From assembly GCF_030269515.1 (NCBI RefSeq), contig NZ_BSTM01000004.1, forward strand, positions 326,450-390,449: a DNA stretch of 64,000 nt, written 5' to 3'. Origin of the DNA: Actinomadura sp. NBRC 104412 (GTDB taxonomy: Bacteria > Actinomycetota > Actinomycetes > Streptosporangiales > Streptosporangiaceae). Position 1 is the stretch's first letter, and every line of letters starts with the position of its first letter. The position numbers and the translations under genes are program-made. Positions 17,649 through 27,831 of this stretch are shown piece after piece. The notes below the pieces were generated by a model. The model saw nothing but the letters and a program-made list of their open reading frames with translations. It did not search any database and was not told the origin of the DNA.

Positions 17649-17990
17649 TCACTCGGTGATGTCGAGGCGGCCGACCTTCAGGTGCTTGATCTCGACCGTT
17701 CCCGCCTGCAGATGGTGGACGACCGCGCGCTTGACCACCAGCTTGCCGATGGCGACCGCGCCGACGGCCAGCGCTCCCAGCGCCATCGAGCCCAGCGCCA
17801 GCGACCCGAAGGCGTTGCCCGCCCGCACCGTGAACCCCGTGGCCGACGCCCCGGTGACCGTCGCCCCGGTCGCCCGCGCCCCCACGCCGCGTTCGGTACG
17901 GACCCGCGGCAGCGCCTTGCGCTTGCGCCCTTCCTCGGCTTGCCCGGCCTGCTCGGCCGTCTCGTTCGGCTCGTTCGACTCGCTGCTCAT
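17649..17990 (-). CDS. Small protein with AxG-type hydrophobic repeat
   Basis: A 113-residue product of unknown function. An acidic N-terminus (MSSESNEPNETAEQ) is followed by a regular run of five-residue units (LALGS, MALGA, LAVGA, VAIGK) and a C-terminal part alternating I/V residues (TVEIKHLKVGRLDI). The regular spacing recalls a small beta-solenoid or a membrane-associated strand rather than a helix. It follows glmM by 30 bases on the same strand and is probably co-transcribed; the HNH gene converges on it with 20 bases between. Confidence 0.65.
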   Translation of the reverse strand: MSSESNEPNETAEQAGQAEEGRKRKALPRVRTERGVGARATGATVTGASATGFTVRAGNAFGSLALGSMALGALAVGAVAIGKLVVKRAVVHHLQAGTVEIKHLKVGRLDITE

Positions 17991-18020
17991 CTGATCACCC
18001 TATTCCCGGCTCGTTCCCCG

Positions 18021-19364
18021 TCAGGCGAGGACGGTACGGACGACCTCGGCCAAGCGGTCGGCGGTCGCGCTGGCCTGCTCCTCCGAGGCGGCCTCCACCA
18101 TGACGCGGACCATGGGCTCGGTGCCGCTGGGACGGATCAGCACCCGCCCGTTGTCGCCCAGCTCCGCCTCCGCCTCGGCGACGGCCTTGGCCAGCTCCGG
18201 GGAGCCGCCCGCACGGGACTTGTCGACGCCCTTCACGTTCACCAGCACCTGCGGCAGCCGGGTCATCACCTTGGCCAGCTCGTCCAGCGGGCGCCCGCTG
18301 CGCGCCATCGCCGCGATCAGGTGCAGGCCGGTCAGGACGCCGTCGCCCGTCGTGGCATGGTCCAGCATGATCACGTGGCCGGACTGCTCGCCGCCGAAGA
18401 CGAACCCGCCCTCCTTCATGGCCTCCAGCACGTACCGGTCGCCCACCGCCGTCTCCACGACGTCGATCCCCGCGCCACGCATCGCGATCTTGAAGCCGAG
18501 GTTGGACATCACGGTGGCCACGACGGTCTCACCGGTCAGCCGTCCCGACTCCCGCAGGTCCATCGCCAGGATCGCCATGATCTGGTCGCCGTCCACCGGC
18601 TCGCCGTCGGCGGTCACGGCCAGGCAGCGGTCGGCGTCGCCGTCGTTGGCGATGCCCACGTCCGCGCCGTGCTCGCGCACGGCCTTCTGCAGCGCCTCCA
18701 GGTGGGTGGATCCGCAGCCCGAGTTGATGTTGAGCCCGTCCGGGGCCGCGCCGATCGCGATCACATCGGCGCCGGCCCGGCGCAGCGCCTCGGGCGCCAC
18801 GTCGGAGGACGCGCCGTTGGCACAGTCGACCACCACGCGCAACCCGTGCAGCGACACCGGCACCGTGCTCAGCAGGTGCGCCACATACTGCTCGACGGCG
18901 CCGTGCGCGTCCCTGACGCGGCCCACCAGGGACCCGGTGGGCGCGTCCCAGTCCTGGCCGAGCGTCCCCTCGATCCTGTCCTCGATCTCGTCCGGCAGCT
19001 TGTAGCCGCTGCGGTCGAAGAACTTGATGCCGTTGTCGGGAGCGGGATTGTGCGAGGCCGACAGCATCACGCCGAGGTCGGCGTCCAGTGCGTGGGTGAG
19101 GTACGCGACCGCCGGGGTCGGCAGCACCCCCAGCCGCAGCACCTCCACGCCCGCGCTGGCCAGCCCGGCCACCACCGCGGCCTCCAGGAACTCCCCCGAG
19201 GCGCGCGGGTCGCGCCCGACCACGGCCACGGGACGATGCCCCTCGAACGCGCCCGCCTCACCCAGGACCCGTGCCGCCGCGACGGACAGGTCCATGGCCA
19301 GCGGCGCGGTCAGATCGCGGTTGGCGAGCCCGCGCACCCCATCGGTCCCGAAGAGACGACCCAC
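18021..19364 (-). CDS. glmM: Phosphoglucosamine mutase
   Basis: GlmM converts glucosamine-6-phosphate to the 1-phosphate for UDP-GlcNAc synthesis. The 447-residue product begins at GTG 19364 with [11 protein letters not shown]. It has the phosphoserine loop [13 protein letters not shown] (Ser104), the metal loop GDGDADRCL (as NDGDADRC), the sugar loop GGEQSGH and the C-terminal phosphate loop [12 protein letters not shown]. It lies 478 bases after rpsI on the same strand, the standard actinobacterial order. Confidence 0.97.
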   Translation of the reverse strand: MGRLFGTDGVRGLANRDLTAPLAMDLSVAAARVLGEAGAFEGHRPVAVVGRDPRASGEFLEAAVVAGLASAGVEVLRLGVLPTPAVAYLTHALDADLGVMLSASHNPAPDNGIKFFDRSGYKLPDEIEDRIEGTLGQDWDAPTGSLVGRVRDAHGAVEQYVAHLLSTVPVSLHGLRVVVDCANGASSDVAPEALRRAGADVIAIGAAPDGLNINSGCGSTHLEALQKAVREHGADVGIANDGDADRCLAVTADGEPVDGDQIMAILAMDLRESGRLTGETVVATVMSNLGFKIAMRGAGIDVVETAVGDRYVLEAMKEGGFVFGGEQSGHVIMLDHATTGDGVLTGLHLIAAMARSGRPLDELAKVMTRLPQVLVNVKGVDKSRAGGSPELAKAVAEAEAELGDNGRVLIRPSGTEPMVRVMVEAASEEQASATADRLAEVVRTVLA

Positions 19365-19842
19365 TGTTCAACTCCCGATACGAACAAGAGACCGCGGGAC
19401 ACCTCCGGAACGCCGGTTCGCCGGATCCACGCGGTCGAGCCCAGAGCGCGCCCCGTCCGGCGCGCGGTCGATCTTGTGCCCGTATCCGCGGCAAGCATGC
19501 CCGGTCGTCCCGGACGTCCTGGACGGACGGCGCGCGTCCACGGGTGACCCGACCGCAGGCGCGCGGGTGCGTCGCTTCGCGGTCGTCTGTCATGAAGGCC
19601 ATGAAAGCAGCCGGACCCGGCCCGCATGGCGCTCTTCGCGTGGCCGGATGCCGCCGTACCGCGTGCAGAGGGCGCACGAGGCGTCCAGAGTGCACAGGGC
19701 AGACGGCGCACAGGGTGCACGGGGCGCACGGGCCATGCGGGAGCGGAGAGCGGGCCGGAAAGCGGACGAGCCGCCGCACCCTGCCGCCGGCCATGGGGAC
19801 CGGCCGCGGAAACGCCATGGGGTGCGGCGGCTCGTACTGCGA
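19365..19842. other. Spacer between rpsI and glmM
   Basis: 478 bases with no convincing gene. The stretch 19660-19740 is built of imperfect GCGCAC/GTGCAC words. Frames on either strand are Arg/Gly-rich translations of repeat DNA. No clear promoter or terminator was identified. Confidence 0.4.
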
Positions 19843-20358
19843 TCAACGCTTGCTGTACTGCGGAGCCTTACGGGCCTTCTTGAGACCGGCCTTCTTCCGC
19901 TCGGGCACCCGCGCGTCGCGGGTGAGGAAGCCGGCCTTCTTCAGCGCCGGGCGGTGCTCGATGTTGGCGAACTGGAGCGCCCGCGCGATGCCCAGCCGCA
20001 GCGCGCCGGCCTGGCCGGTGGTGCCACCGCCGTTCACCCGTGCCAGCACGTCGAACTGCCCCTCCAGGCCCAGCAGCACGAACGGCTCGTTCACGATCTG
20101 CTGGTGCACCTTGTTGGGGAAGTACTGGTCGAGGGTGCGGCCGTTGATGGTCCATTTGCCCTCGCCGGGGACGATCCGCACCCGGGCGATGGCCTGCTTG
20201 CGGCGTCCGGTGCCGGCGGCGGGGCCGGTCGCGACCGGCTGGCCCAGGTAGCCGGTGTCCGCGGCCTCCGGGGTCTCGGTGGTGTACTCCGACGGCGCGT
20301 CCTCGTACGAGTCGTACTCGACGCCCTCGGCGGACGTCTCGGCGGCGGGCTCGGTCAC
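19843..20358 (-). CDS. rpsI: 30S ribosomal protein S9
   Basis: The 171-residue product has the S9 core from about residue 50 ([48 protein letters not shown]) and the invariant C-terminus RKAPQYSKR that reaches the P-site tRNA. An acidic N-terminal extension of about 45 residues ([15 protein letters not shown]) is typical of actinobacterial S9. GTG 20358 has AAGGAGA upstream. It follows rplM by 138 bases. Confidence 0.97.
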   Translation of the reverse strand: MTEPAAETSAEGVEYDSYEDAPSEYTTETPEAADTGYLGQPVATGPAAGTGRRKQAIARVRIVPGEGKWTINGRTLDQYFPNKVHQQIVNEPFVLLGLEGQFDVLARVNGGGTTGQAGALRLGIARALQFANIEHRPALKKAGFLTRDARVPERKKAGLKKARKAPQYSKR

Positions 20359-20496
20359 GGTTCTCCTTGGGGTCTTCTAGCCAGGGCGGCGGGCCCGGTG
20401 TCGTTCGTCGGGTGCCCCGGCGGCCACTGTTTCGAGTCCGGCCGCGCGCTCGCCGGCGCGGGCCGGTGCCACCGCGCGAACGGCGGCGGGATGTCG

Positions 20497-20940
20497 CTAC
20501 TGCTTGATCTGGGTGATCTCGAACGGCACGGGCTTCTGCGCCTGGTGCGGGTGGTCCGGACCGGCGTAGACCTTGACCTTGCCGAACATCTTCCGGCCGA
20601 GGGAGTTCTTGGGCAGCATGCCCTTGATCGCCTTCTCCACGGCCCGCTCGGGGTGCTTGCGGATCAGGTCGGCGTAGGTCACCGAGCGGAGCCCGCCCGG
20701 GTAGCCCGAGTGCCGGTAGGCACGCTTCTGCTCGAGCTTGTTGCCGGACAGCGCCACCTTCTCGGCGTTGACGACGATGACGAAGTCACCGGTGTCGAGA
20801 TGGGGCGCGTAGATCGGCTTGTGCTTACCCCGAAGCAGCTGCGCGACCTGACTGGCGAGCCGACCCAGCACGACATCGGTCGCGTCGATGACGTACCACT
20901 GACGCTGCACGTCAGTGGGCTTTGGGGTGTACGTGCGCAC
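20497..20940 (-). CDS. rplM: 50S ribosomal protein L13
   Basis: A 147-residue L13 starting at GTG 20940 ([20 protein letters not shown]). It contains [31 protein letters not shown] and [20 protein letters not shown]. First gene of the rplM-rpsI pair; a promoter candidate lies about 215 bases upstream. Confidence 0.98.
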   Translation of the reverse strand: MRTYTPKPTDVQRQWYVIDATDVVLGRLASQVAQLLRGKHKPIYAPHLDTGDFVIVVNAEKVALSGNKLEQKRAYRHSGYPGGLRSVTYADLIRKHPERAVEKAIKGMLPKNSLGRKMFGKVKVYAGPDHPHQAQKPVPFEITQIKQ

Positions 20941-21353
20941 GGTCGTAGCCTTCGTTTCTCGTCGACTTTCTCAGCGGATTCCTGCTCGCGCCGATCAGAG
21001 GCTGATCCGACCAGGCGCTCCCGGGAGACCGGTGATCCGGATCCGCGCGAGCCGACGGACAGCCGACGACGGCTGACGACAGCCGACGACGCGGAGGACA
21101 CCGGCGATTCGCGGCCCGCCCGAGGACAGGCGTCACCGCATACAGCAGTAGGTCAGCATACCCGGCCGCAGGGGCGCTGGGCAAAGTGAGCCGGGCCCGC
21201 ACCAGGTGATCGTCTTTTTGAGGGATTGCCGGGACGTAAGTGGCCTATCGGGATAAAGTTCGCGCGACCGGTCCATCACGGCGACGCCGGCCAGGCCCTG
21301 CCGCACGGCAGGTGCCAACGACGCTGTGCCGACGAGAACCGGGAGCCCCGCCG
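20941..21353. other. Divergent control region between rplM and the CAP-domain gene
   Basis: 413 bases. It holds the rplM promoter candidate and, at about 21055-21095, direct repeats of GACAGCCGACGAC separated by its partial inverse GGCTGACGAC, which would lie in the rplM leader RNA. Nothing else was recognised. Confidence 0.45.
21155..21184 (-). promoter_or_regulatory. Promoter of rplM-rpsI
   Basis: On the minus strand TTGCCC and TATGCT are separated by 18 bases, close to the sigma-A/HrdB consensus. The start point would lie about 210 bases before the rplM GTG, giving a long leader. Confidence 0.55.
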
Positions 21354-22199
21354 ATGCCGACCTACCCCGCCGGACCCACCGAAACGCACCGTCCCGGCCG
21401 CGACCGGGACGACGACCGCCGCCCGTCAGGACACCGCGTCGGCGGCCGCTCCAGAAGGCGGCCGGACCGGCGCTCCGGCCCCAAGCGCGCGCTGACCATC
21501 ACGGCCGTGGCCGCCGCCTCGGCCCTCGCCGTCGGGACCGGCGTGGCCCTGGATCGGCTCGTCCTCCCCGAGTTGCGGTCCGAGCCCGTCTTCGCGGGAC
21601 GGGCGGCGCCCGGGAACGCCCCTCCTCCGCCCGGCACCGACCTCGGCACGCGCCGGGACGCGGCCGACGCGGACCCTGTCCCGTCGCCCGGCGAGAGCGC
21701 CCTGCCCCTCAAACCCCTCCCGGGCGGTACGAAACGCGCGACCCCGCGTCCGGAGGAGTCGAAGTCCGCGAGTCCGGGCGGCGGGTCGTCCGGCGGCGGC
21801 ACCCCCCGCGTCGGCGGAGCGACCGTGGCCGAGACCACCGTGGTGACCCTCACCAACAAGGAGCGGGCCAAGGAGGGCTGCTCGCCGCTGCGGATCGACG
21901 CGAAGCTCATGCTCGCGGCCAAGCGGCACTCGGCGGACATGGCGGCGCACAACTACTTCGACCACACGTCCCGCAACGGCGACAGCCCGTGGGACCGCAT
22001 GGAAGCGGCCGGGTACTCCCAGCCCGGGGCCGAGAACATCGCCAAGGGCTACGCCACCCCGGCGGCCGTGGTGCAGGGGTGGATGAACAGCCCCGGGCAC
22101 CGCGCGAACATCCTCAACTGCAAGCTCCGGGCGATCGGCGTCGGGATGGCCCAAGGCCCCGGCGGCCCCTACTGGACGCAGAATTTCGGCTGGGTCTAG
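21354..22199 (+). CDS. Membrane-anchored CAP-domain (SCP-like) protein
   Basis: This 281-residue protein has a basic N-terminus, one hydrophobic anchor (about 45-65, ALTITAVAAASALAVGTGVA) and a Pro/Ser linker. The C-terminal CAP domain (about 160-281) contains TLTNKERAKEGCSPLRID, AKRHSADMAAHNYFDHTS, the signature GAENIAKGY, NSPGHRANILN and GVGMAQGPGGPYWTQNFG. Such domains are widespread in secreted bacterial proteins, without a settled activity. ATG 21354 is chosen over upstream starts because GGGAG lies 8 bases before it. It heads a plus-strand insertion in the ribosomal cluster. Confidence 0.9.
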   Translation: MPTYPAGPTETHRPGRDRDDDRRPSGHRVGGRSRRRPDRRSGPKRALTITAVAAASALAVGTGVALDRLVLPELRSEPVFAGRAAPGNAPPPPGTDLGTRRDAADADPVPSPGESALPLKPLPGGTKRATPRPEESKSASPGGGSSGGGTPRVGGATVAETTVVTLTNKERAKEGCSPLRIDAKLMLAAKRHSADMAAHNYFDHTSRNGDSPWDRMEAAGYSQPGAENIAKGYATPAAVVQGWMNSPGHRANILNCKLRAIGVGMAQGPGGPYWTQNFGWV

Positions 22200-22316
22200 A
22201 CCCCTGACCGGCGGCATGTGACCTTTCCCAAACCAGCCGCGCTGCGTTCTTCCCCATGTCATGGTGTTGTTCCGTTAGGTCAGCTACCAGACGAAGGGAA
22301 CGGTAAGGTCCGACCC

Positions 22317-23489
22317 ATGGGTTATCCGGGCGATCAAGGCAAACCGGGCGGCTGGCCGGTCGGGGGAGGCCAGGCGTCCCCCTACGACGCGCCCTGGGAG
22401 CAGGACCGGGCCGACCTCACCCAGCCCGCCTCTACGAGCGCGCCCTACCGGACGCCGCAGGGCAACGGCTTCCCCGGCCCGCCCCAAGGCGATGACCCGT
22501 ACGCGCCGCCGAACGTGCCGTACTCGCCCGGCGGAAGCTTCGGCTCGCCCGGCGGCTTCGGCGACGACACCTACGGCGGCGCGTACGAAGAAGGCCCTGG
22601 GATGCCGGGCCCCGCGAGGCAGGCTCCGCCGGGCATGCCCGATCCGAACGGCCCCGACCAGGGCATGCACGGTCCCGGAATGCACGATTCCGGAATGCAT
22701 GGCCCTGGGATGCCGGAGATGGGGATGCCGGGTCCGGGCGGCGGTGGCATGCCGAGGGAGAGGCGGCGCCTGCCGCTGATCGTCGGGGGTGCGGCGGCGG
22801 CCGGGCTGCTGCTCGTCGGTGGCGGCGTGGTGCTCTCCTCGATGCTTCGGGACGACTCGTCGGCCAACGCCGGGAACGCTTCCAACCCCGCGCGGTCACC
22901 GGCCGTCAAGGCGTCCCCCACCCAGCCCACCCTGGAGCCGGTCAAGCTCAAGAGCCGCGCGACCGACCCGAGCGCCCTGTCACTGAAGGAGGTGTTCGGC
23001 AAGGCCGCGTTCACCGGCTCGGGCAAGAAGTACGTGCGCACCGCCTGGCACATCCACCGCTCCTGCACGGGTGCGGTCGAGGGAGCCAAGCTGTCGGTTG
23101 CGATGAAGAGGGGCGGTTGCACGCAGGTGCTGCGCGCCACCTACGCCCGCCGCGACGGGCTGCTGGTCGGGACGGTCGGGGTGTTCAACCTGGAGACCGA
23201 GGACGCCGCCAAGGTCGCGCAGCGGGCCGCCACCGCCAAGGACGCCTTCCTGAAGCCGCTGCGCGGCGCCGGATACAGCAAGACGATCGGCAGGGGCGAG
23301 GCCCTGGGCACCGCCGAGGCGCGCGGGCACTACCTGGTGATGACCTGGGTGCAGCGCCCGGATGGTAAGAGGGTCGCCACCAAGTACCATTCGGTGGTCT
23401 CGACCTTCGGGCAGCACCTCATCCGGGGCAGCGGTCTCAGCTTCGCGCTGCACTACCGCGAGACCGAGGGCAAGCCCTTCCAAAACTGA
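22317..23489 (+). CDS. Membrane-anchored protein with Pro/Met-rich cytoplasmic tail (paralogue A)
   Basis: A 390-residue protein of unknown function. A disordered Pro/Gly-rich tail contains a Met-rich repeat (MHGPGMHDSGMHGPGMP, about 120-145). One membrane helix follows (about 155-178), then an outside domain of about 190 residues. That domain shares a pattern with the next gene's product: LSLKEVFGKA, a Cys in HRSCTGA, GGCTQVLRATYARRDGLLVGT, HYLVMTWVQRPDGKR. The paired cysteines suggest a disulfide. ATG 22317 is preceded by GGTAAGG. It is followed after 22 bases by its paralogue. Confidence 0.8.
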   Translation: MGYPGDQGKPGGWPVGGGQASPYDAPWEQDRADLTQPASTSAPYRTPQGNGFPGPPQGDDPYAPPNVPYSPGGSFGSPGGFGDDTYGGAYEEGPGMPGPARQAPPGMPDPNGPDQGMHGPGMHDSGMHGPGMPEMGMPGPGGGGMPRERRRLPLIVGGAAAAGLLLVGGGVVLSSMLRDDSSANAGNASNPARSPAVKASPTQPTLEPVKLKSRATDPSALSLKEVFGKAAFTGSGKKYVRTAWHIHRSCTGAVEGAKLSVAMKRGGCTQVLRATYARRDGLLVGTVGVFNLETEDAAKVAQRAATAKDAFLKPLRGAGYSKTIGRGEALGTAEARGHYLVMTWVQRPDGKRVATKYHSVVSTFGQHLIRGSGLSFALHYRETEGKPFQN

Positions 23490-23511
23490 CCTGGACGAAT
23501 ACTTCGTGGCT

Positions 23512-25056
23512 ATGTCTGGATCTCACGAGGCCGGTGACCGGCCGCAGGACGCGGAAACGCCCCCCGTCCCGGCGTCGGCCGCGCCGCCCAGCTTCGGCAA
23601 AGCCGAGCCGCCCGCCGCCGAGGCCGCCTCCGCCGCCGGCGAGAAGACGGCGGACGAGGGTTCCGTGCCCGTCGAGATCCGGCTGCCGATCGGCCTGCAG
23701 AAGCCGTGGTGGGCGGATGATGACGAGCCCGCTCCCACCGCGCCCGAACCCGCGCCGGAGCCTGAGCGGGCCGCAGAGCCCGAGGAGGCGAAGCCCGAGG
23801 CGTCGGAGTCCGAGGAGGCGGCGGAGCCCGAGGAGATCCCGGGCACGCTGGTCGCCGGGACGGGCGTCCCGAGCGTCGACACCCGGCGGGCCGTCCCGAA
23901 CAAGCCCATCGTCGAGCGCCCCCGCCCCGCGTCCCGGGACACCGACCCGGACGGCATCCCCGCCGTCACGGCGACGGAACCGGAACCCGAGCCCGCGGCC
24001 CAGCCCGAGCCCGCACCGGAGCCTGAGCCCGATCCCCCGGCCCCGGAGGCGGAGGTCTCCGGGCAGGTCCTCTCGCCCGACTCGTTCCTCCCACCCGGGA
24101 CGACACCACCCGAGGACGGCGACCGAACGCCCACAACGCCCACTCCGATACCCACTCCCATGCCCGCTCCGGTCGTGACCGAGGCGTCCAAGGAGACCCG
24201 TCCCCAGGTGATCACGCCCGTCTACCACGCGGAGGGCGGGCTCTCGATCGACAGCACGCCGTTCGCCGACGGCCTGCTCAACACGGGCACGGACACGGGC
24301 AGCGGCAAGGGCACGGGCCGCGCCTCCGGTGGACGCCGCAAGGCGCTGCTGATCGGCGGGGGTGTGGCCGTCGTGGCGCTGCTCATCGGCGCCGGCGGCT
24401 TCGTCGTCGCGAACGGGGGCTCCGACAGCACCACCCGCCGCGCCGGGGCGGCCGAGACCTCGGGACCGCAGGTCGCGCGGAACGGCCCCGCCCCGTCCCA
24501 GAGCCCCTCCAGTACCCCGACGCCGCCCTCGGAACCGTCCGTCATCGACAGCGTGCGCACCGATCCGAAGCCGCTGGCGCTCACCGAGGCGTTCCCGACC
24601 TCGCGGATCGTCCTGGCCGGGCGCGCGTACGCCCGCGACCGCTCTTCGGTCAACCACCAGTGCGCCCTGGTCGCCCGCGGCGCGATGGCGAAGGCGCTCA
24701 CCGCGCTGCGATGCAGCAGCGTCGTCCGGGTCACCTACCTCGACAGGAAACGGTCCCTCGCCGTCACGTCCGGCATCGCGGTGCTGCCCACCAAGGCCGC
24801 GGCGCTCAAAGCCAACACGGCCGGCGACCCGAGCAGATACGAATGGTTCCGCGGGATGCCCGGCAAGCGCGCCCCCGACATCGACCGGGCGGGCGGGTAC
24901 GCGGCCAGCACGGTCAGGGGACGCTACATCGTCTACGCGTACGCGACGTACGCCAACGGCAAGCGGCCACTGCCGGGCGACCCGATGCTCAAGGCCGTCG
25001 CCGAACAGTTCGTGGGGTACGCGCTGCGTCCCATCGACACGCGCGCCCGAGGCTGA
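23512..25056 (+). CDS. Membrane-anchored protein with Glu/Pro-rich tail (paralogue B)
   Basis: A 514-residue protein of unknown function. About 270 residues of Glu/Pro/Ala-rich cytoplasmic tail (repeats of PEPEPEPA type) precede a membrane helix (LLIGGGVAVVALLIGAGG, about 282-300), a Ser/Thr/Pro linker, and an outside domain homologous to that of the preceding gene: LALTEAFPTSR, NHQCALVARG, ALRCSSVVRVTYLDRKRSLAVT, YIVYAYATYANGKR. Start at ATG 23512; GTG 23506 is possible. Convergent with truA, 14 bases apart. Confidence 0.8.
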   Translation: MSGSHEAGDRPQDAETPPVPASAAPPSFGKAEPPAAEAASAAGEKTADEGSVPVEIRLPIGLQKPWWADDDEPAPTAPEPAPEPERAAEPEEAKPEASESEEAAEPEEIPGTLVAGTGVPSVDTRRAVPNKPIVERPRPASRDTDPDGIPAVTATEPEPEPAAQPEPAPEPEPDPPAPEAEVSGQVLSPDSFLPPGTTPPEDGDRTPTTPTPIPTPMPAPVVTEASKETRPQVITPVYHAEGGLSIDSTPFADGLLNTGTDTGSGKGTGRASGGRRKALLIGGGVAVVALLIGAGGFVVANGGSDSTTRRAGAAETSGPQVARNGPAPSQSPSSTPTPPSEPSVIDSVRTDPKPLALTEAFPTSRIVLAGRAYARDRSSVNHQCALVARGAMAKALTALRCSSVVRVTYLDRKRSLAVTSGIAVLPTKAAALKANTAGDPSRYEWFRGMPGKRAPDIDRAGGYAASTVRGRYIVYAYATYANGKRPLPGDPMLKAVAEQFVGYALRPIDTRARG

Positions 25057-25070
25057 ACCATGGCACGGCG

Positions 25071-25991
25071 CTAGCCGGCCACGGAGTCACCGGACAACCC
25101 CGAGCCGGACCCGGAGTTGAGCGTGCGGACACGCCGGGTCTCCTGGGCGCGCTGGGCGAGGTTCTCCGGCTCCGGGTAGCGGATCTCCTCCAGGGAAAGC
25201 CCGTGCGCGGGCGCCACGTTCACTGCCGAGTCGCGGACCCGCCGCGACAGCACTTCCCTGGGCCATTCCACGGCGCGCCTGCCGTCCCCCACCACCAGCA
25301 TCGCCCCGACGAGGGCGCGCACCATCGAGTGGCAGAACGCGTCGGCCTCGACGGTCGCCACGACCATCCCCCGCTGCTGAACCGCCGGACGCGGCACGTC
25401 GCCCCGCGCGGCGTCCCTCACGCCGTAGGGCTCCTCACGGTGCCACTCGAAGCGCTGCAACTCCCGGATGGTGGTCGCGCCCTCCCGTTTGCGGCAGTAC
25501 GCGGCGAAGTCGTGCTCACCCAGCAGCATCGCCGCCGCGGTGTTGATGCGGTCCAGGTCCAGCGGACGGGGATGCCACAGGACGTCGTGGCGGCGCAGCG
25601 GATCCACCCCGACCGGGTCGTCGCACACCCGGTACACGTACCGGCGCGACAGGGCGGAGAAGCGCGCGTCGAACCCCTCCGGGGCGACCGACACCCGCCA
25701 CACCCGCACGTCCGGCGGCAGCAGGCCCGCGAGCCGCCGCGGCATGGTGCCGTTGACCGTTGAGTACGAGGCGACCGGCACCACCACGTGCGCCACCTGG
25801 CCCCGCGCGTGCACGCCCGCGTCCGTGCGGCCCGCCACGGTGAGCGCCGGAGGCGGGTCGAGGCGCAGCAGGCGGGCCAAGGCGTCCTCGATGACGCCCT
25901 GCACGGTCCGCTGGTTGGGCTGGCGCGCCCAGCCGGCGAACCCCGACCCGTCGTAGCCGATGTCGAGCCGGAGCCGTACCAGCGCGGTCAT
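25071..25991 (-). CDS. truA: tRNA pseudouridine(38-40) synthase
   Basis: TruA isomerises U38-U40 in the anticodon arm of tRNAs. The 306-residue product has [21 protein letters not shown], with the catalytic Asp in [12 protein letters not shown] (about residue 57). It also has [20 protein letters not shown] and [11 protein letters not shown]. Two long low-complexity additions are present: an insertion [14 protein letters not shown] and a Ser/Gly-rich C-terminus. ATG 25991 has GAGAGGGG upstream. It follows rplQ on the same strand after a strong terminator hairpin. Confidence 0.95.
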   Translation of the reverse strand: MTALVRLRLDIGYDGSGFAGWARQPNQRTVQGVIEDALARLLRLDPPPALTVAGRTDAGVHARGQVAHVVVPVASYSTVNGTMPRRLAGLLPPDVRVWRVSVAPEGFDARFSALSRRYVYRVCDDPVGVDPLRRHDVLWHPRPLDLDRINTAAAMLLGEHDFAAYCRKREGATTIRELQRFEWHREEPYGVRDAARGDVPRPAVQQRGMVVATVEADAFCHSMVRALVGAMLVVGDGRRAVEWPREVLSRRVRDSAVNVAPAHGLSLEEIRYPEPENLAQRAQETRRVRTLNSGSGSGLSGDSVAG

Positions 25992-26044
25992 CCCACCCCT
26001 CTCACGTGACCATGAACGTGACCATGACAGCAGTCTGGCAAAGA

Positions 26045-26081
26045 TCGGGCCCGCCGTCCCGTAAGGGACCGGCGGGCCCGA
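26045..26081 (-). terminator. Terminator hairpin after rplQ
   Basis: A 16-bp stem (TCGGGCCCGCCGTCCC with its complement, one bulged base) encloses a GTAA/TTAC loop. On the minus strand it is followed by ATCTTTGCC, a short U-rich run. It should end or attenuate alpha-operon transcription before truA. Confidence 0.65.
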
Positions 26082-26117
26082 GCGCATGTCGAACGCACCA
26101 AAAGGCGCCCTGACCTG

Positions 26118-26657
26118 CTACTTCTTGGTGTCGCCCTCGTCGGTGGCCGTGTCGGTGGCCTCGGTCTCGGCGTCCTCGCCCTTGGACAGGGTCACCTCGT
26201 CCTCGGCCTCGCCCTTCTCGGTGACCTCGGCCGGGGTGGGCGCCACCACGGCGGCCTTGGACCGCGGAGCCGCGGCGGGACGGCCGGTCGAGGCGGCCAG
26301 CTCCTCCTGGACGAGCTCGATCACGGCCATCGGGGCGTTGTCGCCCCGGCGCGGCCCGATCTTGGTGATCCGGGTGTAGCCGCCGGGACGGTTCGCGTAG
26401 CGCGGCGCGATCTCGGTGAAGAGCTCGTGCACGACGCCCTTGTCCCGGATCACCTTGGCCACCTGGCGGCGGTTGTGCAGGTCGCCCCGCTTGGCCTTGG
26501 TGATCAGCTTCTCGGCCAGCGGGCGCACCCGCCGGGCCTTGGCCTCGGTGGTGGTGATGCGGCCGTGCTCGAACAGCGCCGTCGCCAGGTTGGCCAGGAT
26601 GAGCCGCTGGTGCGCGGGGCTGCCGCCCAGACGGGCGCCCTTGGTGGGCTGAGGCAT
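26118..26657 (-). CDS. rplQ: 50S ribosomal protein L17
   Basis: The 179-residue product has the L17 core [39 protein letters not shown] and [22 protein letters not shown]-terminal acidic/Thr-rich extension of about 60 residues (from about 120) is typical of actinobacteria. It is the last ribosomal gene of the alpha group. Confidence 0.97.
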   Translation of the reverse strand: MPQPTKGARLGGSPAHQRLILANLATALFEHGRITTTEAKARRVRPLAEKLITKAKRGDLHNRRQVAKVIRDKGVVHELFTEIAPRYANRPGGYTRITKIGPRRGDNAPMAVIELVQEELAASTGRPAAAPRSKAAVVAPTPAEVTEKGEAEDEVTLSKGEDAETEATDTATDEGDTKK

Positions 26658-26705
26658 CGTCGTTCCTTCCTGCGCCGGCCGTATCAGGTACCGGCGTCAG
26701 CCTGG

Positions 26706-26749
26706 TTCCAGGCCGGGGGCCGCCCGTGTTCGCGGCCCCCGGCCTGGAA
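26706..26749 (-). terminator. Perfect inverted repeat between rpoA and rplQ
   Basis: Arms of 18 bases (TTCCAGGCCGGGGGCCGC and its exact complement) with an 8-base loop. There is no T run on the minus strand, so it may be an attenuator, an RNA-processing or mRNA-stability element rather than a full terminator. Confidence 0.55.
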
Positions 26750-26759
26750 TGGAGAGTGC

Positions 26760-27773
26760 TTAGTACTGCTCGGTCTCGGCGTAGCTGGTGTCGTCGTCGC
26801 CGTAGTTGTCGGCCGCCGCGCTCGGGTCGAACCCGGGCGGGGAGTCCTTCAGGGACAGGCCCATGTCGCTGAGCTTCTGCTTGACCTCTTCGATCGACTT
26901 GGCGCCGAAGTTGCGGATGTCCAGCAGGTCCTGCTCGGAGCGGGCGACCAGCTCGCCCACCGAGTGGATGCCCTCGCGCTTGAGGCAGTTGTAGGAGCGG
27001 ACCGTGAGGTTGAGCTCCTCGATGGGCAGCGCCAGGTCGGCGGCCAGCGCCGCGTCCGTCGGGGACGGGCCCATGTCGATGCCCTCGGCCTCGACGTTGA
27101 GCTCCCGGGCCAGCCCGAACAGCTCGACGAGGGTCTTGCCGGCGGAGGCCACCGCGTCCCGCGGCAGCATCGCCTGCTTGGTCTCCACGTCCAGGATGAG
27201 GCGGTCGAAGTCGGTGCGCTGCTCGACCCGGGTCGCCTCGACCTTGTAGGTGACCTTAAGGACGGGCGAGTAGATCGAGTCGATCGGGATCCGGCCGATC
27301 TCCTGGCCCGGCTGCTTGTTCTGGGCCGCCGAGACGTAGCCGCGACCGCGCTCGACGGTCAGCTCCATCTCCAGCTTGGCCTTGTTGTTGAGGGTGGCGA
27401 TGTGCAGGTCGGGGTTGTGCACCTCGACGCCGGCGGGCGGCGCGATGTCGGCCGCGGTCACCTCGCCGGGGCCCTGCTTGCGCAGGTACATCACCACCGG
27501 CTCGTCGTGCTCGGAGGAGACCACCAGCTCCTTGAGGTTCAGGATGATGTCGGTGACGTCCTCCTTGACCCCGGGCACGGTGGAGAACTCGTGCAGCACG
27601 CCCTCGATCCGGATGCTGGTGACGGCGGCGCCGGGGATCGAGGACAGCAGGGTGCGGCGGAGCGAGTTGCCGATCGTGTAGCCGAAGCCCGGCTCCAGCG
27701 GCTCGATGGTGAACCGCGACCGGAACTCGTCGACCTGCTCCTCGGTGAGGGTGGGACGCTGAGCGATGAGCAT
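26760..27773 (-). CDS. rpoA: DNA-directed RNA polymerase subunit alpha
   Basis: The 337-residue product has the N-terminal dimerisation domain ([35 protein letters not shown]) and the C-terminal DNA-contacting domain ([36 protein letters not shown]). An acidic tail ([15 protein letters not shown]) follows. The gene lies between rpsD and rplQ with structured spacers on both sides. Confidence 0.99.
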   Translation of the reverse strand: MLIAQRPTLTEEQVDEFRSRFTIEPLEPGFGYTIGNSLRRTLLSSIPGAAVTSIRIEGVLHEFSTVPGVKEDVTDIILNLKELVVSSEHDEPVVMYLRKQGPGEVTAADIAPPAGVEVHNPDLHIATLNNKAKLEMELTVERGRGYVSAAQNKQPGQEIGRIPIDSIYSPVLKVTYKVEATRVEQRTDFDRLILDVETKQAMLPRDAVASAGKTLVELFGLARELNVEAEGIDMGPSPTDAALAADLALPIEELNLTVRSYNCLKREGIHSVGELVARSEQDLLDIRNFGAKSIEEVKQKLSDMGLSLKDSPPGFDPSAAADNYGDDDTSYAETEQY

Positions 27774-27831
27774 GGGAATTCTCTCTTTCCGCGGTGCCCG
27801 CTATTTGACGACCGCGTGCTCCATGGTACTT

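Noticed and set aside
19660..19740. Repeats of GCGCAC/GTGCAC before rpsI's downstream neighbour as a possible operator array
   Set aside because: The words are irregular in spacing and no symmetric site or promoter lies beside them.
21226..21257. TTGCCG...GATAAA upstream of the CAP-domain gene as a promoter
   Set aside because: Spacer would be 20 bases (or 14 to TATCGG); neither fits sigma-70-type spacing.
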